Assembly (NCBI GenBank): GCA_903838565.1 | Contig: CAILZB010000060.1 | Span: 62,001-126,000 of the forward strand | Length of the DNA stretch: 64,000 nt | Reading direction: 5' to 3' | DNA from: an uncultured beta proteobacterium | Lineage (GTDB): Bacteria; Pseudomonadota; Gammaproteobacteria; Burkholderiales; Burkholderiaceae_C | Part shown: positions 25,336 to 34,708 of the stretch, piece by piece | Position numbering within the stretch: the stretch's first letter is position 1 | Layout: every line of letters starts with the position of its first letter | Made by a program: the position numbers and the translations under genes | Notes under the pieces: model-generated | Told to the model about the DNA's origin: nothing | What the model saw: the letters and a program-made list of their open reading frames with translations, nothing else | Databases searched by the model: none

Positions 25336-26535
25336 TCAGAGCTTGATGTGGGCGACAGTGTCGTAGATCGGCCCGAGCACGGCGAGCATGATCCAGGCCA
25401 GCAGCAAGCCCATGACGACCGTGAGCACGGGCTCGATCAGGGCCTGGACCTTGCCCACCGACTCGTCGATGTCGCGGGTATAGAAGTAGCTGATGTTTCC
25501 CGGTGCTTGGTCCAGCTCGCCGGTGGACTCTCCCACCTTGAGCATGCGGATCACCATCGGCGGAAACAGCCCTTCGGCGCCGAAGCTCTCCGACAGCGTG
25601 CTGCCATTGAGCACGCGCTCGCGGGCCTGGCGGATGGCCTGCTGAACGACCAGGTTGCGCGAGACCTTTTGGCAGTGATCCAGGCTGTCGGCCAGTGCAA
25701 CGCCCGTGCGATGCATCAGTGCCAGGGTGTCGGCAAAGCGGGCCAGCGCCATCTTCTTGAGGATGGGACCGACCCAGGGAAGCGACAGCTCGATCTGATG
25801 CAGACGGTAGCGCACGCCCTCAAACGCTGCGGCCAGCGCGCCCGCGACCGCGATCCCCGACGCCACCACCAGCAGCAGCGCCCAGCCGTAGTTGGCGAAC
25901 AGATCAGACAGGCCCATCAGCAAGCGCGTCTGAAGCGGCAACTGCTGTCCCATCTGGTTGAGAAATCCCACCAGCTGCGGCACCAGATAGACCATCAGGA
26001 AAACGATCACGGCTGCGATGACAGTGAGCACGAAGCTGGGGTAGATCAGCACCCGCTGGGTCTGCGCCGCGAGCTCGTCCTGCCACTTGAGCGAGCGCAC
26101 GATGCCGTCGAGCACCTCGCCCAGCTGGCCAGAAACTTCACCGGCCCGAATCAGCTGCACCTGCGTCTGGGGAAAGACATGCACATAGCCCGACATGGCT
26201 TCGCCCAGCGTGGCGCCGCTTCGGACCTTCTCGTGCAATCCACCGGACAGCTCCCGACCCGCGTCCGTTCCGGACGATGCGCGCAACTCCTCCAGCGCCG
26301 ACAGGACGGGAACGCCGGCGCGCAACAGCATTTCAAGCTGAAACAGGAAGTCGATGAGTTGGCGCCGCGGCAGGCGTTTGCAGCCGCGCCCATGCCGCTG
26401 CGCGGCCCGCGCCCGCAGCAGCACCAGCCCCATGCGCTGCAGCTGTGTTTGCAGATCCAGCTCGTGCAGTGCCTCGGCCTGTCCCTGGTGCACCTGACCT
26501 TGCAGGTTGGCGGCGCGGTAGCGGTACAGCATCAT
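25336..26535 (-). CDS. Type II secretion/type IV pilus inner-membrane platform protein (GspF/PilC/MshG)
   Basis: This 399-residue protein has two tandem T2SSF domains (about 60-180 and 265-390) and three membrane helices (about 162-190, 214-238, 368-388). Family motifs include LLRAGVPVLSALEEL, VREVSGQLGEVLD-like GEVSGQLGEVLDGI, ALMHRTGVALADSLD and KVGESTGELD. It anchors the assembly ATPase and extracts pilins from the membrane. The start overlaps the ATPase stop by 4 bp. The second GE motif is followed by a Gln-Ala-Pro-Gly stretch instead of the more usual LxxM series, a small deviation. Confidence 0.92.
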   Translation of the reverse strand: MMLYRYRAANLQGQVHQGQAEALHELDLQTQLQRMGLVLLRARAAQRHGRGCKRLPRRQLIDFLFQLEMLLRAGVPVLSALEELRASSGTDAGRELSGGLHEKVRSGATLGEAMSGYVHVFPQTQVQLIRAGEVSGQLGEVLDGIVRSLKWQDELAAQTQRVLIYPSFVLTVIAAVIVFLMVYLVPQLVGFLNQMGQQLPLQTRLLMGLSDLFANYGWALLLVVASGIAVAGALAAAFEGVRYRLHQIELSLPWVGPILKKMALARFADTLALMHRTGVALADSLDHCQKVSRNLVVQQAIRQARERVLNGSTLSESFGAEGLFPPMVIRMLKVGESTGELDQAPGNISYFYTRDIDESVGKVQALIEPVLTVVMGLLLAWIMLAVLGPIYDTVAHIKL

Positions 26536-28238
26536 CCGGTCCTCGACGTGAGATCGATCACGCGCGCAACCTCTTCCACTGTGGTGTGGCCCTGGCGCAC
26601 ACGGCGCAGTCCGTCGTCGGCCATGGTGTCAAAGCCGCGTTCGCGCACGAGTTCGTTCAGCACCTTGAGGCTGGCACGCTGCGCCATCAACTCGTCGAGC
26701 TCGGCGTCGAACTTGAGCAACTCGACAATCGCCAGGCGCCCCTGATAGCCCTGGAAATCGCAGGATGGACACCCCACCGGCCGGAAAATGGGGCCCGTTG
26801 CGCCCTCGCCCAGATCGAGCAGTCGGGCCTGGAGCGCACTGGGCGCGTGCGGCGCTTTGCACTTCGGGCACAGGCGGCGCACCAGGCGCTGACCCATGAT
26901 GCCGATGACGTTGCCTGCTGCCACCCCGGGCGCGATGCCCAGGTCGAACAGGCGCGGTATGGCGCGCAGCGCCGAGTTGGTGTGCAGCGTGGAGAACACC
27001 TGATGGCCCGTCATCGCGGCACGAAACGCCATGTCCGCCGTTTCGCGGTCGCGGATCTCGCCCACCAGGATGATGTCCGGATCCTGGCGCAGCATGGAGC
27101 GCACGCCCTGCGCAAAATCCATCTTGACGGCATCGGACAGCGACGTCTGGCGCACGCAGGGCAGAGGATATTCGACCGGATCCTCCAGCGTCATGATGTT
27201 GACCTGTTCCTGGTTCAGATGGGCCAGGATCGAATAAAGGGTGGTGGTCTTGCCCGAGCCCGTGGGACCGGTGACCAGCAGAATGCCCTCGGGGCGCGAC
27301 AGCATCAACTGCATCGACGCCAGTTGCTGCGAGGACAGCCCCAGGCTGTCCAGCGCCAGAACCCGGCGCTTTCGATCCAGGACGCGCAAAACGAAGTTTT
27401 CGCCGTGCAGCGTGGGCTGGATCGCGGCGCGAAAATCCACCGGCCGCCCGGATATCGTGAGCGTGATGCGACCGTCCTGGGGCGCGCGCGTTTCGGCAAT
27501 GTTCATGCCGGCCATGACCTTGAGCCGCACCACCATGGCGGGCCAATAGCGCGAGTGCAGCGCCCGAACCTGGCGCAGCACGCCGTCCAGGCGGTAGCGG
27601 ATGCGCAGGAACTGCGCCTCGGGTTCGAAATGCAGGTCGGAGGCACCGCGCAGCGTCGCGTCTGCCAGCAGGGAGTCCATCAGCCGCACCACCGGGTGGC
27701 TGTAGCCCTCGTTCGCCTGGGCCAGACTGGCGATGTCCAGCGTGCCCGTTTCCAGCTCGCGCAGGATGCCGTCGATCGAGAGCTCGTGACCATAGAACAC
27801 TTCGATCGCGTTCAGGATCTCCGCGCTTGCGGCCAGGGCCCAGCGCGGTCGCGGTCCGCCTGCCAACAAGGCGCTGATCTGGTCGGCGGCGACGATGTCG
27901 TTCGGATCTGCGCTGGCGAGCACCAGTTCGCCGTTCTCCAGGCTGACGGGAAAGACGCGATGACGCTTGGCCAGCGCCTTGGGTATCAGCGCCAGGGCGC
28001 CGGTGTCGGCGACGATGCCGTGCAGACTGATCGCTTCCTGCCCCAGGGTATGCGCGAGGGCGGCGCGCATCGTGGCCTCGGTCATGAACCCCAGCGAGAG
28101 CAGCGTCTCTCCCAGCGGTTTGTGGCTGCGCTCCTGCTCCTGCAATGCGATGCGCAACTGGTCCGGGCCGATGCGCTTCATGGCCACGAGCTGCTCACCG
28201 AGGTGCCGATGCGGCGTGGCCGGGCGCGAAACGTTCAC
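26532..28238 (-). CDS. Pilus/secretion assembly ATPase (GspE/PilB/MshE)
   Basis: This 568-residue ATPase has an N-terminal MshEN/GspE-N domain (about 10-150; PLGETLLSLGFMTE) and a C-terminal hexameric motor. Walker A is GPTGSGKT (324-331), the Asp box LEDPVEYP (351-358), Walker B ILVGEIRDRETAD (about 390-402) and the His box around TGHQVFSTLHT. A four-Cys zinc motif is intact (Cys 457, 460, 490, 493). It powers pilin polymerisation. The MshEN domain of relatives binds cyclic di-GMP; whether this one does cannot be decided by eye. No PilT-type retraction ATPase is encoded in the operon. Confidence 0.93.
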   Translation of the reverse strand: MNVSRPATPHRHLGEQLVAMKRIGPDQLRIALQEQERSHKPLGETLLSLGFMTEATMRAALAHTLGQEAISLHGIVADTGALALIPKALAKRHRVFPVSLENGELVLASADPNDIVAADQISALLAGGPRPRWALAASAEILNAIEVFYGHELSIDGILRELETGTLDIASLAQANEGYSHPVVRLMDSLLADATLRGASDLHFEPEAQFLRIRYRLDGVLRQVRALHSRYWPAMVVRLKVMAGMNIAETRAPQDGRITLTISGRPVDFRAAIQPTLHGENFVLRVLDRKRRVLALDSLGLSSQQLASMQLMLSRPEGILLVTGPTGSGKTTTLYSILAHLNQEQVNIMTLEDPVEYPLPCVRQTSLSDAVKMDFAQGVRSMLRQDPDIILVGEIRDRETADMAFRAAMTGHQVFSTLHTNSALRAIPRLFDLGIAPGVAAGNVIGIMGQRLVRRLCPKCKAPHAPSALQARLLDLGEGATGPIFRPVGCPSCDFQGYQGRLAIVELLKFDAELDELMAQRASLKVLNELVRERGFDTMADDGLRRVRQGHTTVEEVARVIDLTSRTG

Positions 28239-29314
28239 GGCGCGCCCTCCCCGGCCTGGCGCAGTTGTTCCAGGCGCTGCTGCGCTGCGGTGCGCGAAAA
28301 CCCGTGCATGCCTTCAGTTTCCACTTCCGCCTGCGCCAGCGCGCGTCGGTAGTGGATTTGCGCCTGGTCATATCGGTGCAGGCGATCCAGCGCCACGGCC
28401 AGGTTGTAGCTGTGGTTTGCATGGTTTGGCTCGAGTTCCTGCGCAAGGGCATAGGCGAGCGCCGCCTCGGCGAGCCGTTCCTGCCGGACCAGAAGGCTCC
28501 CCAGCGCGCTCTGGGCGGCGGCCGATTCGGGATGCCGGTCGACCCATTCCCGAGCCCGACTCGCCGTCAGCGCCAGATCGAGTTCGCGGCTCAGCAGCAG
28601 GCAGGCGGCGCCGGCTGCGGCATGGCTGGGATCCTGGCGCAGCACGCTGCGGTAGTAATTCAGCGCTTCCTGCGGCCGATCGGTGGCGTGGGCGATGTAG
28701 GCCAGTCCCAGCAGCGCGTCGCGCTCGCCATCATTGGCCTTGAGCACTTTCTTGTACAGGCTCTCGGCCTCGGCCCAGCGCCCGAGCTTGAGGGCCGCGT
28801 AGGCGGAGGCAAGCGTTTCCTGCGCGCTGTTGGAGATCACAAATTCCGGTCCCGAGTTGAGCGCGGCAGCGCTCATGGGCGCGAGGCCGGGAAGGCGAGC
28901 GGGGATTTTCTGAACGGGCCTTGGCCCCGGCGCAGGAGCCTTCATGCCCGGTTCGCGGGCCGACGGCTTGGGCGCGTCCGCTGCGCTGGCATGAGAAGCC
29001 GACGAGAACGGCGCCGCCGTGGCCGCAAGCGCCGCCGGCGCAGCAGCGGTCGGGACAGGCGTTACGGCACGGCTCAGGCCCGGCAGTTGCGCCGCCAGAA
29101 AACCCAAGCCTGCGGCGAGCACGGCCACGAGCGCCAACGCGCGGCGTGGCGTATGCCGTGCGCTCGCGCTGTTGGCCATGCGGGCCCCGGGCTCCCAGGC
29201 TGTGGTCGCCGCGTCAGCTTCATGGGACTGCGCTGTCAGCTCCAAGGCCGGCCCACCCAAGGCCGTCTGTCCGTCCCCGCGGCCCGTAGCGTGTGCATCC
29301 CGCGGCAGGCTCAT
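28235..29314 (-). CDS. TPR-containing membrane protein (MshN-like)
   Basis: This 359-residue protein has one membrane helix (ALALVAVLAAGLGFLAAQ, about 59-76), a Pro/Ala-rich linker, and tetratricopeptide repeats from about 180 to 345 (for example AEAESLYKKVLKANDGERDA, PQEALNYYRSVLRQDPSHAA, DQAQIHYRRALAQAE). In MSHA loci MshN holds this position between secretin and ATPase and probably aids secretin assembly. I chose ATG 29314, one base after the secretin TGA; the open frame continues upstream but would overlap the secretin gene. The 3' end overlaps the ATPase start by 4 bp. Confidence 0.8.
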   Translation of the reverse strand: MSLPRDAHATGRGDGQTALGGPALELTAQSHEADAATTAWEPGARMANSASARHTPRRALALVAVLAAGLGFLAAQLPGLSRAVTPVPTAAAPAALAATAAPFSSASHASAADAPKPSAREPGMKAPAPGPRPVQKIPARLPGLAPMSAAALNSGPEFVISNSAQETLASAYAALKLGRWAEAESLYKKVLKANDGERDALLGLAYIAHATDRPQEALNYYRSVLRQDPSHAAAGAACLLLSRELDLALTASRAREWVDRHPESAAAQSALGSLLVRQERLAEAALAYALAQELEPNHANHSYNLAVALDRLHRYDQAQIHYRRALAQAEVETEGMHGFSRTAAQQRLEQLRQAGEGAP

Positions 29315-29315
29315 C

Positions 29316-31277
29316 TCAGTCTCGCAACGTGGCCGGTCGCGCCGACTCCGGCCTGACTTCAAGCCCGCGTCGCGCGTCGGGCAGGACGGCGCGAAATTCC
29401 CGGAAATCGCCCGACAGGCTGGCGTCGCGCAGCACCGTGGGGCGCAGGAAGATGACCAGCTCCGATTTGCGGCTGCTGTCGTTGCGGAACTTGAACAGGT
29501 CGCCGAACACGGGCAGGCGGTTCAGCCCCGGCACCTCGTCGGAGCCGTCATTGCGCGTGTCCTGCATCAGACCGCCCAGCACGGCAATGTCGCCCGACTG
29601 AACCCGCAGCACGGACTCCATTTCGCGTGTCTGCACTTCCGGAATGCGGTTCACGATGTTGTACTGCGCCAGCGCCGGGTTCGGGTCGGTGGCGTAGCCC
29701 GTGATGCGACTGATGGTGGGCCGCAAGTTCAGCGTGACCTCGTTCGATTCGCTCACCTGCGGCACCACCGTCATCAGGAAGCCGATGGGTACGGTGTTGA
29801 TCGTCGTGTTGTAGGTCGGTGTCGTGGTGAGTGCGCCGTTCGAGTAGGTTGCAGGCGTGACGCTGAGCGTGAAATACACCTTGTTGTCCACCACCTTGAG
29901 TACGCTGTTCTGGTTGTTGAGCACCGAAATCTTGGGGCTCGACAGCACGCGCAGCGTGCCGAAGGATTCCAGCAGGCTGAGCACGGCCGAAAGATCGGTG
30001 TTGCCACCCAGCAGGCCGACATTCTTCAGCGTCAGCGTAGCGAGCGAACTCACCAGACCGCCGGTCTGCAGGCCGGTGCTCGGCCCGCCAGGAGCCAGAT
30101 CGATGCGCGAGCCGGCTCGGGAGCCGGCAGTCTGCACCAACGCCCAGTTGATTCCCTGCTGATAGCTGCTGGACAGGTCGACCTCGACGATGGTGGCCTC
30201 GATCAGCACCTGACGCCGGGCCGAACTCAGGACGCGGTCCAGAAATTCGCGCACCCTCTCATGCTGGCTTTGCGACGCCCGAACGCTGATATTGCCGGTC
30301 TCGGGGTTGGCGATGACGTAGGCGGCCTCGCGCACGGTGCTGCGCTTGACCACGGTGGAGGCGCCGCTGGCCAGCACCGCCGGTCGGGCGCTGGCTGCGA
30401 GCACTGCGGCCGGGGTCGCGGCAGTGCGCGCTGCGGCCCTGCGCGTAGCAGACCCGACGGCCCCGCTGACGGCCACGCCCGTGGTGGACTGCACGCCCGA
30501 TTGCTCGGTGAGGGTCTCGCTCGTACCGTCCGGCAGGATCTTGTCGGTTTCCCGCAGCAGGTCCTTGAGATTGGCGATCAGTGTGTCCCAAAACCGGTTG
30601 TTGGACAGGTTCTCGATGGACGAAGTCGAGCCGTTGCTGGCGTTCGCCGCGCCCGCCAGGTTGCCGGGCGCGCCACCGGTGCTGGCCACGTCGGTCGAGG
30701 TGCTGATGCTGGTCTTGGCGTCGCGCCTGAGGTTGGGATAGTCGACCCGGTAATGCGCCAGGTAGGGCGAATCGACCAGGATCGACAGGCTGTTGCCCTT
30801 GATCTCGTAGCGCAGGTCCACCTGGCGCGCAACGCGGTCCAGAATCTCGGTTAGCGTCTGGTCACGCACGTTCATCGTCACCATCCCCACGATGCTGGGG
30901 TGAATGTCCACGTTCAACTTGGCATCGCGCGCGAGCGCGAACAGCAGTTCCTGCACTTCGACGTTTTGCATCACGACGCTGTACAGCTCCTGGCGCGGTT
31001 TGGGCTGGGGCGGCGGCGGCAGAGGTGAGACTTCGGAAAATGCTGGCGCGGCATCAATGACATGAGGAGCGGGATTCAAGTGCATGCTGGCGGCCGGCAA
31101 CGGCGGGCTGGAACATCCGGCAACAGACAACGCCAAACCGGCAGTCCAGGCCATGGTCAGCAAGGGGGTGACCCACCCGGGAGAATGTGCATCCGCAGAA
31201 CTCAAAGCCCTGGCCCCTGTGGAAGTTGTTCCGATATCCTGATGGCAAATGCTATTCCTTTTTGCAGTTAATGTCAT
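29316..31277 (-). CDS. Secretin lipoprotein (PilQ/MshL/GspD family)
   Basis: This protein is up to 653 residues. A lipobox (LSVAGCSS) follows a hydrophobic stretch, so it is an outer-membrane lipoprotein like MshL. A STN/secretin N domain follows (VQELLFALARDAKLNVDIHP), then a low-complexity Ala/Thr-rich linker, an N1-type domain, and the secretin beta-barrel (VLSSPKISVLNNQNSVLKV, then VPGLNRLPVFGDLFK). It forms the pilus channel. The start is uncertain: ATG 31277 lacks a ribosome-binding site, while AAAAAGGAATAG lies about 25 bp inside the frame, so translation may begin at a rarer codon nearer the lipobox. It heads the nine-gene operon and is divergent from yajC. Confidence 0.85.
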   Translation of the reverse strand: MTLTAKRNSICHQDIGTTSTGARALSSADAHSPGWVTPLLTMAWTAGLALSVAGCSSPPLPAASMHLNPAPHVIDAAPAFSEVSPLPPPPQPKPRQELYSVVMQNVEVQELLFALARDAKLNVDIHPSIVGMVTMNVRDQTLTEILDRVARQVDLRYEIKGNSLSILVDSPYLAHYRVDYPNLRRDAKTSISTSTDVASTGGAPGNLAGAANASNGSTSSIENLSNNRFWDTLIANLKDLLRETDKILPDGTSETLTEQSGVQSTTGVAVSGAVGSATRRAAARTAATPAAVLAASARPAVLASGASTVVKRSTVREAAYVIANPETGNISVRASQSQHERVREFLDRVLSSARRQVLIEATIVEVDLSSSYQQGINWALVQTAGSRAGSRIDLAPGGPSTGLQTGGLVSSLATLTLKNVGLLGGNTDLSAVLSLLESFGTLRVLSSPKISVLNNQNSVLKVVDNKVYFTLSVTPATYSNGALTTTPTYNTTINTVPIGFLMTVVPQVSESNEVTLNLRPTISRITGYATDPNPALAQYNIVNRIPEVQTREMESVLRVQSGDIAVLGGLMQDTRNDGSDEVPGLNRLPVFGDLFKFRNDSSRKSELVIFLRPTVLRDASLSGDFREFRAVLPDARRGLEVRPESARPATLRD

Positions 31278-31433
31278 TATTTTGACAATAAAACAAACTT
31301 TTTTGTGATCGGCAGGCGGCCTGACATGCGTCGCGACGACGCCTGTCGGGCCGAATACAATGCCGGGTTGAACATCCGGAGCCATGCCCTGCGTCGCGGG
31401 GTCGTGAGACCGGTTCTTTTTGTGGAGTTGCCC

Positions 31434-31769
31434 GTGCTGATTTCTTCTGCTTACGCCCAAACCGCCCCTGCCGCTGCTGCTGGCGGGACCGACATCCAGT
31501 CCTCGCTCATGGGAATGCTGCCGCTGGTGCTGATGTTCGTGGTGCTGTACTTTGTGATGATCCGGCCCCAGATGAAGAAGCAAAAGGAACAGCGCAGCAT
31601 GATCGACGCGCTGGCCAAGGGCGACGAGGTGGTCACGGCCGGTGGCTTGATCGGCAAGCTGACCAAGCTGGGTGACAGCTACGTGGGCGTGGAATTGGCC
31701 GCTGGCGTCGAAGTGCAGATGCAGCGCACGGCGGTGGTGCAGGTATTGCCCAAGGGCACGATCAAGTAA
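31434..31769 (+). CDS. yajC: Preprotein translocase subunit YajC
   Basis: This 111-residue protein has one membrane helix (LPLVLMFVVLYFVMI) followed by RPQMKKQKEQ, the YajC hallmark, and a small cytoplasmic domain (KGDEVVTAGGLIGKL). It associates with SecDF. I chose GTG 31434 because GGAG sits 7 bp upstream and it gives the conserved short N-terminus (MLISSAYAQ). secD follows 8 bp later. In many relatives queA and tgt precede yajC; here the divergent pilus operon takes that place. Confidence 0.93.
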   Translation: MLISSAYAQTAPAAAAGGTDIQSSLMGMLPLVLMFVVLYFVMIRPQMKKQKEQRSMIDALAKGDEVVTAGGLIGKLTKLGDSYVGVELAAGVEVQMQRTAVVQVLPKGTIK

Positions 31770-31777
31770 GAACCCTC

Positions 31778-33661
31778 ATGAATCGATACCCGGCCTGGAA
31801 GTTCGCGATCATCGTGATCGCGCTGCTGGTGGGGGCTTTGTACGCCCTGCCGAATTTTTTCCCCGAAGCGCCCGCAGTGCAGGTGTCTTCGATCAAATCG
31901 AGCATCAAGGTGGATGCGAGCACGCTGGCGCGGGTGCAGGAAGTGCTCGGCGCCGCCAGCATCAGCGCCGACCTGGTGGCACTTGAAGGCAGTTCGGTCA
32001 AAGCCCGCTTTGCCAGCACCGATATTCAGCTCAAGGCCAAGGACGCGATCCAGAAGGCGCTGGTGCCGGACCCATCCGACGCCGGTTATGTGGTGGCGCT
32101 GAATCTGGTGTCGCGCTCGCCCGCCTGGCTGAGCGCGATGCGCGCAGCGCCCATGTATCTGGGACTGGATTTGCGCGGCGGCGTGCACTTCATGCTGCAG
32201 GTGGACATGCAGACCGCCCTGAGCAAGAAGGTGGAGTCGCTCGCGGGCGACATCCGCACCAACTTGCGCGAAAAGAATGTGCGCCACAGCGGCATCAGCC
32301 GCAACGGCCAGACGATTGAATTGCGCTTTCGCGATGCGGCCAGTGCGGACGCCGCCAAGGCCGTGCTGCAGGACCAGTTCACGGAGTTGCAGGTCGCCAC
32401 GACGCAGGACGGCAGCGACATCAAGCTTGGCGCGACCATCAAGCCCGAGGCTGCCCGGCGCGTGCAGGAACAGGCGCTCAAGCAAAACATCACCACGCTG
32501 CACAACCGCATCAACGAACTCGGCGTGAACGAGCCGGTGATTCAGCAGCAGGGTCTGGACCGCATCGTGGTGCAGCTGCCCGGCGTGCAGGACACGGCCA
32601 AGGCCAAGGACATTCTGGGTCGCACCGCGACGCTGGAATTGCGCATGGTGGACGAATCCAGCGAAGCCGCCGCGGGCCTCACGGGCGTGGGCGCCGTGCC
32701 GTTTGGCTCCGAGCGCTTCCTGGAGCGCGACGGCCGACCCATCATCGTGAAGAAGCAGGTCATCATTTCGGGCGACAGCCTGACCGACGCTCAGCCCGGT
32801 TTCGATTCGCAAACCCAGCAGCCCAAGGTGGACCTGACGGTGGACGCCAAGGGCGGTCGCATCATGCGCGACGTGAGCCGGGAAAACCTGAAAAAACGCA
32901 TGGCGATCGTGCTGTTTGAAAAGAGCAAGGGGCAGGTGCTGACGGCGCCGGTGATCCAGGGCGAACTGGGCAACCGCTTCCAGATCTCCGGATCCATGAC
33001 CGTGGTCGAGGCCAACGATCTGGCGCTGCTGCTGCGCGCAGGCTCGCTCGCCGCTCCCATGGAGATCATCGAAGAGCGCACCATCGGCCCAAGCCTGGGC
33101 GCGGAGAATATCGCCAAGGGCTTCAACAGCGTGACCTGGGGCTTCGTCGTGGTGACGGTGTTCATGTGCATCTACTACATGCTGTTCGGCGTGTTTTCCA
33201 GCGTCGCGCTGGCGGTGAACCTGCTGCTGCTGGTCGCCGTCCTGTCCATGCTGCACGCCACGCTGACGCTGCCGGGCATGGCCGCGATGGCGCTGGTGCT
33301 GGGCATGGCGATCGACGCCAACGTGCTGATCAACGAGCGGGTGCGCGAGGAATTGCGCGGCGGTGCGTCGGCGCAGGCGGCGATCCACGCCGGCTACGAC
33401 CGCGCCTGGGCAACGATTCTGGACTCCAACGTGACCACGCTGATCGCCGGCTTGGCGCTGCTGGCGTTTGGTTCGGGCCCGGTGCGCGGCTTCGCCGTGG
33501 TGCACGTGCTGGGGATATTGACCAGCATGTTCTCGGGCGTGTTCTTCTCGCGCGGCCTGGTCAACCTGTGGTACGGACGGCAGAAGAAACTCAAGAGCGT
33601 GTCCATCGGCACGGTGTGGCAGCCGCCCGGGGGCAATACCGCGGTAGACAGCACGGACTGA
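31778..33661 (+). CDS. secD: Protein translocase subunit SecD
   Basis: This 627-residue RND-type protein has an N-terminal membrane helix, a large periplasmic domain (about 35-430) with the SecD signature LGLDLRGGVHFMLQVD, and five C-terminal helices (GMAAMALVLGMAIDANVLIN, the latter part holding the functional Asp). SecDF uses proton motive force to complete preprotein translocation. It is followed by secF after 52 bp and preceded by yajC by 8 bp, so the three form one operon. Confidence 0.96.
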   Translation: MNRYPAWKFAIIVIALLVGALYALPNFFPEAPAVQVSSIKSSIKVDASTLARVQEVLGAASISADLVALEGSSVKARFASTDIQLKAKDAIQKALVPDPSDAGYVVALNLVSRSPAWLSAMRAAPMYLGLDLRGGVHFMLQVDMQTALSKKVESLAGDIRTNLREKNVRHSGISRNGQTIELRFRDAASADAAKAVLQDQFTELQVATTQDGSDIKLGATIKPEAARRVQEQALKQNITTLHNRINELGVNEPVIQQQGLDRIVVQLPGVQDTAKAKDILGRTATLELRMVDESSEAAAGLTGVGAVPFGSERFLERDGRPIIVKKQVIISGDSLTDAQPGFDSQTQQPKVDLTVDAKGGRIMRDVSRENLKKRMAIVLFEKSKGQVLTAPVIQGELGNRFQISGSMTVVEANDLALLLRAGSLAAPMEIIEERTIGPSLGAENIAKGFNSVTWGFVVVTVFMCIYYMLFGVFSSVALAVNLLLLVAVLSMLHATLTLPGMAAMALVLGMAIDANVLINERVREELRGGASAQAAIHAGYDRAWATILDSNVTTLIAGLALLAFGSGPVRGFAVVHVLGILTSMFSGVFFSRGLVNLWYGRQKKLKSVSIGTVWQPPGGNTAVDSTD

Positions 33662-33713
33662 CCCAGGCAGACTCGACCAATCGGCGCCAACACGTACAAC
33701 TCAAAAGAATCAG

Positions 33714-34694
33714 ATGGAATTTTTCAAGATACATAAAGACATTCCGTTCATGCGGCACGCGCTGTTTTTCAACGCGGTGTCCTTTCTCACCTTCGTGCTG
33801 GCGGTGTTCTTCCTGTTCAGCCGCGGGCTGAACCTGTCCGTCGAGTTCAAGGGGGGAACGCTGCTGGAAGTGAGCTATTCCCAGCCCGCGGACTTGAATC
33901 AGGTGCGCAACGTGGTGAGTGGCCTGGGCTACAGCGATGTGACGGTGCAGAACTTCGGCTCCGCGCGCGATGTGCTGATTCGTCTGCCGGTGCAAAAAGA
34001 CACGGGCAAGACCGAGCAGGACGGCAAGGCCAAATCGGAACAGGGCGACAAGGTGATGGCCGCGCTCAAGGCGGCCGATCCGAGCGCTGAGAAGAAGCGC
34101 AACGAGTTTGTCGGACCCCAGGTCGGCGATGAGCTCGCCGCCGACGGACTCAAGGCCCTGGCCTTCGTGGTCGCGGGCATCATGCTGTATCTGGCGATGC
34201 GTTTCGAGTGGAAATTTGCCGTGGCCGCGATCGTCGCGAACTTGCACGACGTCATCATCATCCTGGGATTCTTTGCCTTTTTCCAGTGGGAATTTTCGCT
34301 CACGGTGCTGGCTGCCGTGCTCGCGGTGCTGGGTTACTCGGTGAACGAATCAGTGGTGATTTTCGACCGGATCCGCGAGAACTTCCGGCGCTTTCGCAAG
34401 ATGAACACGGTGCAGATCATCGACAGCGCCATCACCTCGACCATCAGCCGCACCATCATCACCCACGGTTGCACCCAGATGATGGTGTTGTCCATGCTGC
34501 TGTTTGGCGGCGAGACGCTGCACTACTTTGCGCTGGCCTTGACCATCGGCATCCTGTTTGGCATCTATTCGTCGGTGTTCGTTGCGGCCGCGATCGCGAT
34601 GTGGCTGGGCATCGAGCGTGAAGACCTGGTCAAGGGCGGACCCGCCAAAAAGATCGAAGACCCGAACGACCCCAACGCCGGGGCCACGGTTTGA
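33714..34694 (+). CDS. secF: Protein translocase subunit SecF
   Basis: This 326-residue partner of SecD has six membrane helices and the motifs LSVEFKGGTLLEV, GYSVNESVVIFDRIREN and AITSTISRTIITHG. A lysine/glutamate-rich insertion at about 95-130 (KTEQDGKAKSEQGDK) in the first periplasmic domain is longer than in Escherichia coli SecF. The DUF1631 gene follows 14 bp later on the same strand. Confidence 0.95.
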   Translation: MEFFKIHKDIPFMRHALFFNAVSFLTFVLAVFFLFSRGLNLSVEFKGGTLLEVSYSQPADLNQVRNVVSGLGYSDVTVQNFGSARDVLIRLPVQKDTGKTEQDGKAKSEQGDKVMAALKAADPSAEKKRNEFVGPQVGDELAADGLKALAFVVAGIMLYLAMRFEWKFAVAAIVANLHDVIIILGFFAFFQWEFSLTVLAAVLAVLGYSVNESVVIFDRIRENFRRFRKMNTVQIIDSAITSTISRTIITHGCTQMMVLSMLLFGGETLHYFALALTIGILFGIYSSVFVAAAIAMWLGIEREDLVKGGPAKKIEDPNDPNAGATV

Positions 34695-34708
34695 CGGAGA
34701 CCTGACGC

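Noticed and set aside
24619-28352. Plus-strand open frames of 600-700 codons across the pilus operon
   Set aside because: They are antisense to the ATPase, platform and PilM/N genes; high GC gives long opposite frames. No domain or ribosome-binding site is present.
21000-31000. Possibility that the pilus operon is a standard type II secretion system
   Set aside because: There are no GspC/G/H/I/J/K-type genes in order, and the lipoprotein secretin, TPR protein and PilX-like tip fit an MSHA-like pilus better. It is left open in the finding.
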